DNA of 64,000 nucleotides from Izhakiella capsodis (GTDB taxonomy: Bacteria > Pseudomonadota > Gammaproteobacteria > Enterobacterales > Enterobacteriaceae). Location of the stretch: contig NZ_FOVC01000001.1 of assembly GCF_900115045.1 (NCBI RefSeq), forward strand, positions 686,465 through 750,464, given 5' to 3'. This document shows, in pieces, positions 28,561 to 36,320 of the stretch. How positions within the stretch are numbered: position 1 is the stretch's first letter; each line of letters starts with the position of its first letter. A model generated the notes under the pieces. That model did not search any database. It saw only the letters and a program-made list of their open reading frames with translations, and was not told where the DNA came from. The position numbers were made by a program, and so were the translations under genes.

Positions 28561-28641
28561 ATAGGTCTCCTCCAGCGTGACAGAGCAAAAGCATAATGCA
28601 CGTTGGGAGAGGTGTTTAGAGTGCAAAAAAAGATAGCGTTA

Positions 28642-28656
28642 ATGAATAGTATTCAT
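28642..28656. promoter_or_regulatory. LysR-type operator upstream of the aldo/keto reductase operon
   Basis: ATGAA-TAGTA-TTCAT, extended to a 17-base perfect palindrome at 28641-28657. Same half-sites and spacing as the site in front of lysR at 25665. Confidence 0.6.
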
Positions 28657-28794
28657 TTATCACTAGCAGAAATTTTACGAGAGGGCTTTTCTGGTTTTGT
28701 CTGGCGCACTGATAACTGGCGTCGTGCACCGGCCATCAGTTCTCCTTTGCCACTTACACAGGGTTAACCTGAACGTTACCAGATCGGAAGTTCC

Positions 28795-29817
28795 CTAAAT
28801 GAGACCGGCAGACCGCAGTTCACTTTTCAAATAAGCATAATAAAGTGGCGCGGCAACCACACCGACAAGTCCAAATGCCGATTCGAAAATCAGCATCGCC
28901 AGCAGTATTTCCCAGGTTTTTGCGTTGATGCGGGTGCCGAAGATTCGGGCGTTAATAAAGTATTCCAGCTTATGAACCAGAACCAGAAAAGTCAGCGCTA
29001 TCACGGCCGCCTCAAGTGAAATAGACAGGCCGATCAATACAATAACCGTATTGGAAATCAGGTTGCCAATAATGGGTAGCAACCCGGCAAGAAACGTCAA
29101 TACTACGATGGTTTTACCAAAGGGAAAGTGCAGGCCAAAAAGCGGCAGCACGCCAAACAGAAAAATGCCGGTAAGAATAGTATTAACCAGAGAAACTTTA
29201 ATCTGCGCAAAAACCACGTTTTGAAATGACGTCGCCAGTATCGAAAGTCGATCTAATAAGGCTCTTTTCAGTGGTCGCGCGGCATTATCATCGCGCAATG
29301 CGGTACGCAGTGAGATAATGGCGCCGAGCAGCATACCAATCAGCATGGTCGCTATCGTATGCGCCACCGTCTTACCTAAACTCTGCACCACCACCAGATG
29401 CTCGCGCAGCCATCCGATGAGCTGAGATTGCAGTTCGTCGATATCGGAAGGCAGATAGCGTACGATCAATGGTGAAAGTGTACTTTGCGCATCATTGAGC
29501 AGCTTGCTGGCGGTTGCATGAAAGGCCTGAACACTCTGAAAATCATGCAGGAAAAAACCCATGATTTTGCTGATAGCGGTGATGAGACCGAGGATGATCA
29601 GCATGCTCAGAGTCAGAATGATGACCCAACGCGCCGCCTGACCTTTCACCAGTCGCTGCACCCACGGAGTCAACGCGACAATAATCTGATAGACAATAAA
29701 ACCGGCCAGAAAACAGGGTAACAGCCGCAGAGGAAAGAGAAGAAATAACGCCAGAGCAATCAGAGTATAACTGGCGAGCTGAATGTAATGTTGCTGCCGG
29801 GTGTTTCCCATTTCCAT
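28795..29817 (-). CDS. AI-2E family (PerM-like) membrane permease
   Basis: The 340-residue product has about seven to eight membrane segments, a soluble helical insertion after the second pair (~70-150), and the C-terminal signature of the family (LAGLLPIIGNLISNTVIVLIGLS and KLEYFINARIFGTRI). Members transport autoinducer-2 or ions; the substrate cannot be assigned here and it is not close to E. coli TqsA. Start chosen at 29815-29817 because AGGAG lies five bases upstream. Confidence 0.88.
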   Translation of the reverse strand: MEMGNTRQQHYIQLASYTLIALALFLLFPLRLLPCFLAGFIVYQIIVALTPWVQRLVKGQAARWVIILTLSMLIILGLITAISKIMGFFLHDFQSVQAFHATASKLLNDAQSTLSPLIVRYLPSDIDELQSQLIGWLREHLVVVQSLGKTVAHTIATMLIGMLLGAIISLRTALRDDNAARPLKRALLDRLSILATSFQNVVFAQIKVSLVNTILTGIFLFGVLPLFGLHFPFGKTIVVLTFLAGLLPIIGNLISNTVIVLIGLSISLEAAVIALTFLVLVHKLEYFINARIFGTRINAKTWEILLAMLIFESAFGLVGVVAAPLYYAYLKSELRSAGLI

Positions 29818-29924
29818 GTCGACTCCTGTCGAAAATGACAAAAACAGAGGAATATGGGGCAGTATACAACGAGGCTGAAGGCTTGAGTACAGAGGAAAAC
29901 GGCGAGCCTGGTGGCCCGCGATAA

Positions 29925-30272
29925 TTAGTTAGCCTGGCTGGTACTTACCTGTACCTGACGACGCCACGACCCCGGCGTCTGACCAAACTGGCGCTTAAAA
30001 CTACGATTAAAAGACTGCTGTGAATCAAATCCAAATGAGATTGCAACGTCAAGAATAGGCTCACCGCCTTTTGCGAGGCGTTCCGCAGATTTTTTCAGGC
30101 GGCGAGCACGAATGTATTCACCCAGCGAACGGCCAGTATGTTGCTTGAACATTCGCTGCAAATGCCATTTCGAATAACCCGCTCGTTTAGCGACGCAATC
30201 CAAATCCATTTTTCCTTCAATATGACCCTCTATCCATTTTACGAGATCGTCAATAAAATCATCATGATTCAT
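29925..30272 (-). CDS. AraC-type regulator of the MarA/SoxS/Rob group
   Basis: The 115-residue product is a stand-alone pair of helix-turn-helix motifs with no effector domain: AGYSKWHLQRMFKQHTG (~29-45) and FGFDSQQSFNRSFKRQFGQTP (~81-101). It resembles MarA, SoxS, RamA and the Rob N-terminus about equally, with RARRL and RRQ details nearer Rob/TetD. Such proteins activate efflux and stress genes and are controlled by their own level. GGGGA precedes the ATG. I cannot say which paralogue it is. The neighbouring permease gene shares its strand. Confidence 0.88.
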   Translation of the reverse strand: MNHDDFIDDLVKWIEGHIEGKMDLDCVAKRAGYSKWHLQRMFKQHTGRSLGEYIRARRLKKSAERLAKGGEPILDVAISFGFDSQQSFNRSFKRQFGQTPGSWRRQVQVSTSQAN

Positions 30273-30350
30273 CAGGCTTCCCCTTCTCTGTTCTGTTGTT
30301 ACTCTGATGCAAACATCTCTATCCGAGTGAACTGTAAAAAGTAACTATAA

Positions 30351-30374
30351 CTAGAGCATTTATTAATGCTAGAG
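30351..30374. promoter_or_regulatory. Quasi-palindrome upstream of the AraC-type gene
   Basis: AGCATT-TATT-AATGCT with partly matching flanks lies ~80-100 bp upstream of the regulator ATG and just before a TATAGT that could be its -10. It could be a repressor operator. No known consensus was matched. Confidence 0.35.
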
Positions 30375-30478
30375 TAGCTCTAACTTAAATGCAAGTGTAA
30401 AAAATACTTTTTAATCTATCGGTATTTTTTTCTTTACACACCTCAGCTAATGAATATCCCACACCAATAATCGAGAAG

Positions 30479-30556
30479 TTAGCGTGGTTTTATCGGCATG
30501 TTCATTTGACGTAACATATTCATCAGCCAATAAAATAATTCGAAACGGCGCATCAT
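30479..30556 (-). CDS. Possible 25-residue small protein
   Basis: A short frame encodes MMRRFELFYWLMNMLRQMNM plus PIKPR. It is amphipathic, Met/aromatic-rich and basic, the composition seen in many enterobacterial membrane-associated microproteins. GGAT lies eight bases before the first ATG. It is the only coherent frame in the 500-base stretch between the AraC-type gene and the Rrf2 gene. No family recognised; may be chance. Confidence 0.3.
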   Translation of the reverse strand: MMRRFELFYWLMNMLRQMNMPIKPR

Positions 30557-30709
30557 CTTGATCCGGGGTAACGAGTCGGCGAATAAATCGTACAGGTGAA
30601 TGGATTGAAGGACAGGCAATAAACCAGAATACGCACTGTTACGCAGAGATTAACGTATGCGCCGTACCGTGGGTTTCGCGTTGCACAGGCCCCACCGGGA
30701 AGCGTCACT

Positions 30710-30762
30710 GGCCGTATATTAAAAAACCATGCCGTTTCGACATGGTTTTTTAATATACGGCC
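30710..30762. terminator. Bidirectional terminator, 22-bp perfect inverted repeat
   Basis: Two 22-base arms (30710-30731 and 30741-30762) are perfect reverse complements around a nine-base spacer. The inner hairpin CCATG...CATGG is flanked by A6 and T6, so it works as an intrinsic terminator in both directions. It begins 11 bases after the Rrf2 gene stop. The outer ~10 bp of pairing go beyond what a terminator needs. Confidence 0.85.
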
Positions 30763-30772
30763 CCATTCACTT

Positions 30773-31240
30773 TTAGGGGCGGCAAACCAGCGTATTCGCG
30801 TCTTCGGTATTACGTCTGTCACGCTCACAAATTTCGCGCAAAGCGTCAGCAACGGTTTTACTTTTCAGCACTTTCATGGAGGCCTGCTCGGCTTCAAATG
30901 CCAGCTCTTTAAAAAACCAGCAGGTATTGGCTGAGACGACGCAACGAGCTTTGACTTCGGGGCGCTGCGGCAGCAAAGGCTTATCCTCTATTACTGAAGT
31001 GTAGATATCGCACAGCGTAATATCTTCCGGAGGCCGCCCCAGATGAATCGTTCCGCTGCGGCCTAAAGTAGATATAATTATGCCCTCGCGAGTTAACGGC
31101 ACCATTAATTTGCGCACAAAGCTCGGGTTGACTTCCAACCCCATAGCAAGCGTTTTACTGGTACTGCGACGACCTTCCCGATCTGACATCGCCACACAAA
31201 GCACTATTTGTAAAGCTGTAGGAAAGCGCAAATCAAGCAT
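30773..31240 (-). CDS. Rrf2 family transcriptional regulator
   Basis: The 155-residue product has the Rrf2 winged helix at the N-terminus (LRFPTALQIVLCVAMSDREGR, then LEVNPSFVRKLMVPL) and the family wing SGTIHLGRPPEDITLCDIY. Only scattered cysteines are present (not the CX5-7CX5-7C cluster of IscR/NsrR), so it looks like the YwnA-type group that does not use an Fe-S cluster. AAGGA precedes the ATG. Candidate self-operator TGATC-N9-GATCA lies 28-46 bp upstream. Divergent sotB may be a target. Confidence 0.88.
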   Translation of the reverse strand: MLDLRFPTALQIVLCVAMSDREGRRSTSKTLAMGLEVNPSFVRKLMVPLTREGIIISTLGRSGTIHLGRPPEDITLCDIYTSVIEDKPLLPQRPEVKARCVVSANTCWFFKELAFEAEQASMKVLKSKTVADALREICERDRRNTEDANTLVCRP

Positions 31241-31267
31241 GATGATATCCTTGCTTTTCTAAATTCC

Positions 31268-31286
31268 TGATCGGAATCTCTGATCA
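31268..31286. promoter_or_regulatory. Candidate operator of the Rrf2 regulator
   Basis: TGATC-GGAATCTCT-GATCA is an inverted repeat with perfect five-base arms, 28-46 bp before the Rrf2 ATG, the usual position for autoregulation. Not matched to a published consensus. Confidence 0.35.
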
Positions 31287-31546
31287 TAAAAAGCGTTAAA
31301 AATCATTCAGGTATAAACATAGTTGACAGCTAATATAGCAGAACGTTAATGCTCTTTGAAGTTGATTACTGGCACTGTGTGGCTAATTGCGATAGGTGAC
31401 TGATAATAAGAAATTTATTACGTTAACAAAGGCACAAACCGCGCACCCAAAAGCGGGCAACCTTCACGCTGATCAACAGTTACGTGGTTGTAATGTTATT
31501 GTTTTGTACATCCACAGACAGGTTCCTGCCATTCTGAAGAATAAAA

Positions 31547-31672
31547 ATGAACTCGTTATGTTTATTCTGTAGTCTATGCAGAAATAATCCCGCAAAAACT
31601 CACTCGTATCCTGATTGCTCAAATAAAGCTGGTGATGTTGTTTACATTATGGGGTTTTGTGAATTCCAATGA
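31547..31672 (+). CDS. Possible 41-residue cysteine-rich small protein
   Basis: An ATG at 31547 opens 41 codons beginning MNSLCLFCSLCRNNPAKTHS and holding five cysteines, three spaced CxxCxxC. A weak GAAGA lies ~8 bases upstream. The spacing would suit metal binding, but there is no homology I can name and the frame lies in AT-rich intergenic DNA, so chance is quite possible. Confidence 0.22.
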   Translation: MNSLCLFCSLCRNNPAKTHSYPDCSNKAGDVVYIMGFCEFQ

Positions 31673-31769
31673 GTTTTGATTTGACCTCATAGCGAATCAA
31701 TCACAATATAACGAATCGTTGTTTTTCCCGGTTTATCTCTGCAATTATCTGAAAGCGAGCTCTTATTAC

Positions 31770-32960
31770 ATGGAAGCGACTTCTACCACCGTTTCACGCC
31801 AAACGGCATGGCTACGTGTCATCATGATGGCTATCGCCGCCTTTATTTTTAATACAACCGAATTTGCTCCCGTGGGTCTGCTATCTGATATTGCCGGAAC
31901 ATGGTCGATGAAAACGGCTGAAGTTGGCCTCATGATAACTATATACGCGTGGATAGTAGCGATTATGTCGCTGCCAATGATGCTACTCACGCGTAACGTC
32001 GAACGTCGACTGCTGTTAGCCGCTATATTTATCCTGTTTATTCTAAGCCACGCGCTTTCCACCATTGCATGGAATTTTAATGTGTTGGTGATATCGCGTA
32101 TCGGTATCGCTCTCGCGCATTCTGTGTTCTGGTCAATTACTGCCTCGCTGGCAATTCGCGTTGCCCCTCCCGGCAAAAAGACTCAGGCGTTAAGCATGCT
32201 GGCTACGGGTACTGCTCTGGCTATGGTACTGGGTTTACCTCTGGGACGTGTTATTGGTCAATATCTTGGCTGGCGAAGTACCTTCGGCGTTATCGGCATC
32301 GCTGCGCTAGTGACATTGATTTGCCTGATGCGCCTGCTGCCTAAGCTACCGAGCGAACATACAGGTTCGTTAAAAAGCCTGCCGCTGCTGTTTCGCCGCC
32401 CGGCGCTGATGGCGTTGTACCTGCTTATCGCGCTGGCAGTTACCGCCCACTATACCGCTTACAGCTACATTGAGCCCTTTATGGAGGTGGTGGCGAACGT
32501 TACTGGCAACGGCACCACCTTTTTACTATTGCTATTTGGCGCGGCTGGGATTCTCGGTAGCATCCTCTTCAGCATGCTGGGAAATCGCTTTACGGCCATT
32601 CTCCTGATGGCTGCGCTGGCGATTATATCCACCTCTATGCTTTTATTGTGGCTGGCTGCTCCGCACATGCTGGCTATTGCTCTGCTAAGTATAGTATGGG
32701 GAATGGCCGTGATGATTATGGGGCTGGCGGTACAGGTTCGCGTGCTGGAGTTAGCTCCGGATGCCACCGACGTTGCCATGTCATTACTATCCGGTATCTA
32801 TAACATCGGCATTGGCGGCGGTGCTCTGCTGGGCAATCAGATCAGTCTGCACTTTAGCATGTCGCAAGTGGGCTATGCCGGTGGGCTGATTGGCGCTATT
32901 GCCTTCGGCTGGTGCCTGTTTATCTTTCAACGTTATCCACAGCTGCGGGTACATGAATAG
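31770..32960 (+). CDS. sotB: Sugar efflux transporter SotB
   Basis: SotB is an inner-membrane MFS exporter known in E. coli to expel arabinose and IPTG-like sugars. The 396-residue product matches it throughout: AFIFNTTEFAPVGLLSDIA (helix 1), LVISRIGIALAHSVFWSITA, GTALAMVLGLPLGR, KSLPLLFRRPALM and LAPDATDVAMSLLSGIYNIGIG. The start at 31770 aligns with the E. coli start; upstream in-frame codons add an unlikely 17-residue extension. Twelve membrane segments expected. Confidence 0.95.
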   Translation: MEATSTTVSRQTAWLRVIMMAIAAFIFNTTEFAPVGLLSDIAGTWSMKTAEVGLMITIYAWIVAIMSLPMMLLTRNVERRLLLAAIFILFILSHALSTIAWNFNVLVISRIGIALAHSVFWSITASLAIRVAPPGKKTQALSMLATGTALAMVLGLPLGRVIGQYLGWRSTFGVIGIAALVTLICLMRLLPKLPSEHTGSLKSLPLLFRRPALMALYLLIALAVTAHYTAYSYIEPFMEVVANVTGNGTTFLLLLFGAAGILGSILFSMLGNRFTAILLMAALAIISTSMLLLWLAAPHMLAIALLSIVWGMAVMIMGLAVQVRVLELAPDATDVAMSLLSGIYNIGIGGGALLGNQISLHFSMSQVGYAGGLIGAIAFGWCLFIFQRYPQLRVHE

Positions 32961-33132
32961 CTCAGACGATCCAGCGGTACTGAAACCAAGTAAGCCTCTC
33001 ATCCTTATTGGCGGTTGCGATAGTCAGAGGCCCTGTTATAGATTAAATAGCCCCCGTCATCAGGGACTCTGACCCCAAAATACCAATCTTGTGCATCCTT
33101 AGGGAAACAACAGCTCAGCGGTTAAAAGGCAT

Positions 33133-33156
33133 AAAAAACCCGCGTCGGTGCGCGGG
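33133..33156 (-). terminator. Terminator of pptA
   Basis: Reading leftwards, CCCGCG-CACCGA-CGCGGG is followed by TTTTTT. It lies 25 bases after the pptA stop. Confidence 0.85.
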
Positions 33157-33180
33157 AATAAATAGCGGCGGCAAAAGAAA

Positions 33181-33411
33181 CTACATTTCGTAACCAGGCT
33201 TTTTAGCCAGTTGGTCCAGCTCTGGCTTGATACGCCGATCGTAAATCTGCGCTTTCCAGTTTTCCTTTTCAACGGCATGCAGAGCAACCGATAATGACGC
33301 ATCACGAGAACCAAAGTGCTTTTTCACCGCCTCGCACAGGTCAGAGGCCAGCGCTTGCTGCTGCTCTTCATTAAGATCACGAGGAAAGAATGATAGTTCG
33401 ATATGTGGCAT
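33181..33411 (-). CDS. pptA: 4-oxalocrotonate tautomerase family enzyme PptA
   Basis: The 76-residue product begins MPHIELSFFPRDL; removal of Met exposes Pro1, the catalytic base of tautomerases. It matches E. coli PptA (YdcE) along its length, ending KKPGYEM. It catalyses keto-enol tautomerisation, with phenylpyruvate as an in vitro substrate. The ATG at 33409-33411 is chosen over one seven codons upstream because only this start gives the essential N-terminal proline. Confidence 0.93.
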   Translation of the reverse strand: MPHIELSFFPRDLNEEQQQALASDLCEAVKKHFGSRDASLSVALHAVEKENWKAQIYDRRIKPELDQLAKKPGYEM

Positions 33412-33586
33412 GGGCAGGATCCTTAGTATCAATTAACGTTGGAGCATGATGGCGGGTTACCGATAGGTAGCCGCACGTTGATCATAGCAGGCAACCCCCT
33501 TTTTAATCCTCCACCCATGTTATCATGCTGCCAACCTTTTGGTTACAATGCGTCATGATGAACAACAATTACCCAGGAGCACGATG

Positions 33587-33964
33587 ATGAAAACCTCTAT
33601 CAGGAACACCTTTTTGTCGGTCGCCACCGTTCTTTCACTGCTGGCTACCATGCAGCAGGCACAGGCGCATGCCCATCTGAAATCTTCGGAACCGGCAGCA
33701 AACGCTGAGGTGACAACGTCACTAAAACAACTCACGCTAACCTTCACAGAAGGACTGGAACCGGCTTTCAGCGATGTTATCCTCAAGGATAGCCAGGGCG
33801 CAGTCGTTCCCACGGGTAAGGCGTTAGTGAGTAAGCGTAATCGTCAGCAGATAGTTTTGCCGTTAATCGCCCCGCTGGCAGCAGGTGCTTATCAGGTAAA
33901 CTGGCATGTGCTTTCAACTGACGGCCATAAAACAAAAGGCAATTACAGCTTTACCATGAAATGA
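33587..33964 (+). CDS. yobA: CopC-domain periplasmic protein YobA
   Basis: The ~125-residue product has a cleavable signal peptide ending AQAHAHLKSS; the mature N-terminus HAHLKSSEP is the CopC copper-binding start, and HVLSTDGHKTKGNYSF is the C-terminal CopC signature with a His. It should bind Cu(II) in the periplasm. AGGAG at 33575-33579 suits either ATG 33584 or 33587. The usual partner genes yebZ (CopD) and yebY are not next to it. An exact matS site lies within the gene. Confidence 0.92.
   Translation: MKTSIRNTFLSVATVLSLLATMQQAQAHAHLKSSEPAANAEVTTSLKQLTLTFTEGLEPAFSDVILKDSQGAVVPTGKALVSKRNRQQIVLPLIAPLAAGAYQVNWHVLSTDGHKTKGNYSFTMK
33710..33722. other. matS site (MatP binding)
   Basis: GTGACAACGTCAC matches GTGACRNYGTCAC exactly. 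Third perfect copy in the window, inside the yobA coding sequence. Confidence 0.85.
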
Positions 33965-33971
33965 TTATTTG

Positions 33972-33994
33972 GGCGCCGTAAGGCGCCTTATTTC
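33972..33994 (+). terminator. Terminator of yobA
   Basis: GGCGCC-GTAA-GGCGCC followed by TTATTT begins eight bases after the yobA stop codon. Confidence 0.82.
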
Positions 33995-34057
33995 GGACAT
34001 GCCGCTGACGTTTTAAGGCTTAATACCGGCTGCAGGTATGACTGTTACGTAGCATCA

Positions 34058-34216
34058 ATGTCAGACCAGCATGCCGTAATACCACGTCATTACATCAATC
34101 TCTCTGAAATCTTTATGCTATGGTCACAGCGTAAAACAATGTCAGTGTCTGAGAAATCCGTACGACATTACCTTGACTGGTTGCCCTCATTTTTACGTCG
34201 TGCGTCTGAGAGTTAA
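34058..34216 (+). CDS. Possible 52-residue small protein
   Basis: A frame from ATG 34058 encodes MSDQHAVIPRHYINLSEIFM and continues with a basic, aromatic-rich stretch ending FLRRASES. The same frame is open all the way back to the yobA stop (84 codons), passing through the yobA terminator. No RBS is evident. Its stop overlaps the end of the convergent HAD gene by four bases. Either a small gene, a decayed fragment or chance; no family recognised. Confidence 0.28.
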   Translation: MSDQHAVIPRHYINLSEIFMLWSQRKTMSVSEKSVRHYLDWLPSFLRRASES

Positions 34217-35028
34217 TGATTGAATGGCGTCCTGCCATACAGAATATTATCAATCATATCCAATACTCCATCCTTATTGTTATGACCCGCAGCAAGACGT
34301 CCAGGCATGCGCATTTTATCCGGGGCGTTCTGCATCACAAAACCCCAGCCGGCTTTATCGAGCATCTCGTGATCGTTACCCCCATCGCCAAAGGCGACAA
34401 TTTCTTCATCAGTAATTCCCCACTGCTGCTGCAAAATACGCAAACCGTTGGCTTTATGCATACCCGATATGATCAGATCCGCAGACCCATGACCACTGGA
34501 GACTGGGGTTAGCAAGCCTTCCGTTTCGTCGTTAATAGTGAGCATAAAGTTATCAAACTGGTCGTCATCAATATTAAGCGCAAACTTAAACACGGTGTCT
34601 TTAATTGAATCCTGATGTTCAATCACCTGTAAGCGGTGATAAAAGCGCGACATACTTTTAAAAAAACGCTCGTCTAAAGGGCGGCGTATATAGGCGCTCT
34701 GGAAACCGCAGATGATGATTTTGATAAAATCATAGCGATCAAGCACGGCCAGGCATTTCTCCCACTCCTGACGCGGCATTCCGGCAACAAACACCGGCTG
34801 TTGCTGATCAATAACACAGGCTCCATTCTCAGCCACAAAAGCGATTTCTGGATGGATATCAGGAAAAAAGGATCGCAGCTGATAATATTGATTGCCACTG
34901 GCTACCACAAAACGGATCCCCAGCGCCTGCATCTGCGCAAACTGGCGGGCGAAGCGTTCAGTATCGTAGGTTTTGTTATCACGTAAAAAGGTGCCGTCCA
35001 TATCCACCGCGATCAGTTTAACGCCCAC
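34213..35028 (-). CDS. Cof-type HAD sugar phosphatase, YbiV/SupH-like
   Basis: The 271-residue product has HAD motif I DMDGTFL with both aspartates near the N-terminus, motif II in FVVASGNQYYQL, Lys in SGMHKANGL and motif IV GDGGNDHEML. It resembles E. coli YbiV (SupH), which dephosphorylates sugar phosphates. I place the start at GTG 35026-35028, because AAGGAG lies seven bases before it and the protein then begins as the family does (VGVKLIAVDMDGT). An ATG 13 codons further upstream lacks an RBS. Confidence 0.88.
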   Translation of the reverse strand: MGVKLIAVDMDGTFLRDNKTYDTERFARQFAQMQALGIRFVVASGNQYYQLRSFFPDIHPEIAFVAENGACVIDQQQPVFVAGMPRQEWEKCLAVLDRYDFIKIIICGFQSAYIRRPLDERFFKSMSRFYHRLQVIEHQDSIKDTVFKFALNIDDDQFDNFMLTINDETEGLLTPVSSGHGSADLIISGMHKANGLRILQQQWGITDEEIVAFGDGGNDHEMLDKAGWGFVMQNAPDKMRMPGRLAAGHNNKDGVLDMIDNILYGRTPFNH

Positions 35029-35331
35029 CGCTGTACTCCTTACCGGTTGAATTCCTGCTCTGATCATAGCGGCTGAAGAGTGAAAAGTCCTCTCCAGCTG
35101 CTATCAACCGGTATTTTCCAGCTCTTTTTAATCGCCCGGGTTAGCGCCACGGAAATCAACGGCGGGCAGACTCCGTGGTGGAGGCCAGGGCGCGACTTTC
35201 CTCTCTACCGCCGCTTACGCAGGCGTTGCAAATTGAACGCCGGAAAGCAAATTTCATATCCATATGCACAGGAGGCTAGCTACAGAAAACAAACCAGCCT
35301 GATATCCATTTGCACGACTAATCGATGCGCA
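35029..35331. other. Intergenic region before qorB
   Basis: About 300 bases without a recognised gene, promoter or terminator. A plus-strand ORF (35080-35337) is present but runs tail-first into the qorB stop and has no family resemblance. Confidence 0.4.
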
Positions 35332-36189
35332 TCATAAATGCTTGATGCTCATTTCTATCGTCTGCTGCCAGGGCGTGGTCGATCGGCCGATAAGGCGACT
35401 CAGAGTATGGCTGTCATCAAATAAGCTCTGCTTAGACGCGCTATAATCGGCGTCTGCCAGCATGGAAGCCAGATCATCAGGCAGGCCAGCTTCTTTGAGC
35501 AGCGAGACGAAGTCGGCCTCACTCAGATTTTGATAACTGACCGGCTTGCCGCTGCTGGCGCTTATTTGCCGGGAAAACTCGGTCAGAGTATAGGCATTGT
35601 CCCCTGCCAGTTCATAAATTTTACCCGCCTGATTTTCTTTGATTAGCACCGCGGCGGCGGCTTCGGCATAGTCCTGACGCGTAGCGGAAGCGATCCGCCC
35701 TTCGCCTGCCGCACCGAAAAATATGCCCTGTTCAATCGCAGACGCAATGCTGGCAGCATAGTTTTCGCTATACCAGCCATTACGCAGTATCACGAAAGGG
35801 ATTCCCGACGCTTTTAACGCGGCTTCCGTTGCTCGATGCTCAACAGCCAGCCCGATCGGAGAACAATCGGCATGCAGCAAACTGGTGTAAGCAATCAATT
35901 TTACCCCGGCGTGTCGTGCCGCGTTAATCACTGCCTGATGCTGTGCGTCCCGCTGTCCAACTTCGCTGGAAGAAATGAGCAGCAATTTTTCGACGCCGAT
36001 AAAAGCCTCATCAAGGGTTGTCGGCTGCGCGTAGTTCCCCTGACGCACTATCAGGCCACGAGCAGCCAGATCAGCGGCTTTATCTGGCGAGCGAGCCACT
36101 GCAACAATCTCTTTTGCAGCAACACTTTTAAGCATCACCTCAATCACCAGGCGGCCAAGTTGGCCAGTTGCACCTGTTATCGCAAACAT
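35332..36189 (-). CDS. qorB: NAD(P)H:quinone oxidoreductase 2
   Basis: The 285-residue product is an atypical short-chain NmrA-like reductase matching E. coli QorB (YtfG): GATGQLGRLVIEVML Rossmann motif at the N-terminus, EKLLLISSSEVGQR, AYTSLLHAD, RNGWYSENY and YELAGDNAYTL. It reduces quinones with NADPH. The ATG at 36187-36189 follows AAGGGG and gives the family start MFAITGATGQ. Divergent from the HxlR regulator gene ytfH, as in E. coli. Confidence 0.94.
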   Translation of the reverse strand: MFAITGATGQLGRLVIEVMLKSVAAKEIVAVARSPDKAADLAARGLIVRQGNYAQPTTLDEAFIGVEKLLLISSSEVGQRDAQHQAVINAARHAGVKLIAYTSLLHADCSPIGLAVEHRATEAALKASGIPFVILRNGWYSENYAASIASAIEQGIFFGAAGEGRIASATRQDYAEAAAAVLIKENQAGKIYELAGDNAYTLTEFSRQISASSGKPVSYQNLSEADFVSLLKEAGLPDDLASMLADADYSASKQSLFDDSHTLSRLIGRSTTPWQQTIEMSIKHL

Positions 36190-36320
36190 AATTACCCCTT
36201 TCATTTAACGTTGGCAGGCGACGCAAGCTTAACGTCATGCTTCTCACCCGAACAGGTTAAACGCTATACTTACGAAAAGTAATTACTTACAGCTATGTTA
36301 GTATCAAAAAAAGGCTAATC

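Larger units (their letters stand above)
31241..31769. other. Long intergenic region between rrf2-type gene and sotB
   Basis: About 530 AT-rich bases separate two divergent genes. Visible elements: TGATC-N9-GATCA at 31268-31286, a TTGACA at 31323-31328 facing right without a good -10, an AGAATAAA/TTTATTCT inverted repeat around 31538-31568, and a 41-codon ORF (31547-31672). Its length leaves room for a small RNA, but no known one is recognised. Confidence 0.45.

Noticed and set aside
30553..30852. 99-codon minus-strand ORF over the Rrf2 3' end
   Set aside because: It runs through the perfect terminator hairpin and in the wrong frame of the Rrf2 gene; composition looks random.
35080..35337. 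85-codon plus-strand ORF upstream of the qorB stop
   Set aside because: Low-quality composition, no RBS, no family resemblance.
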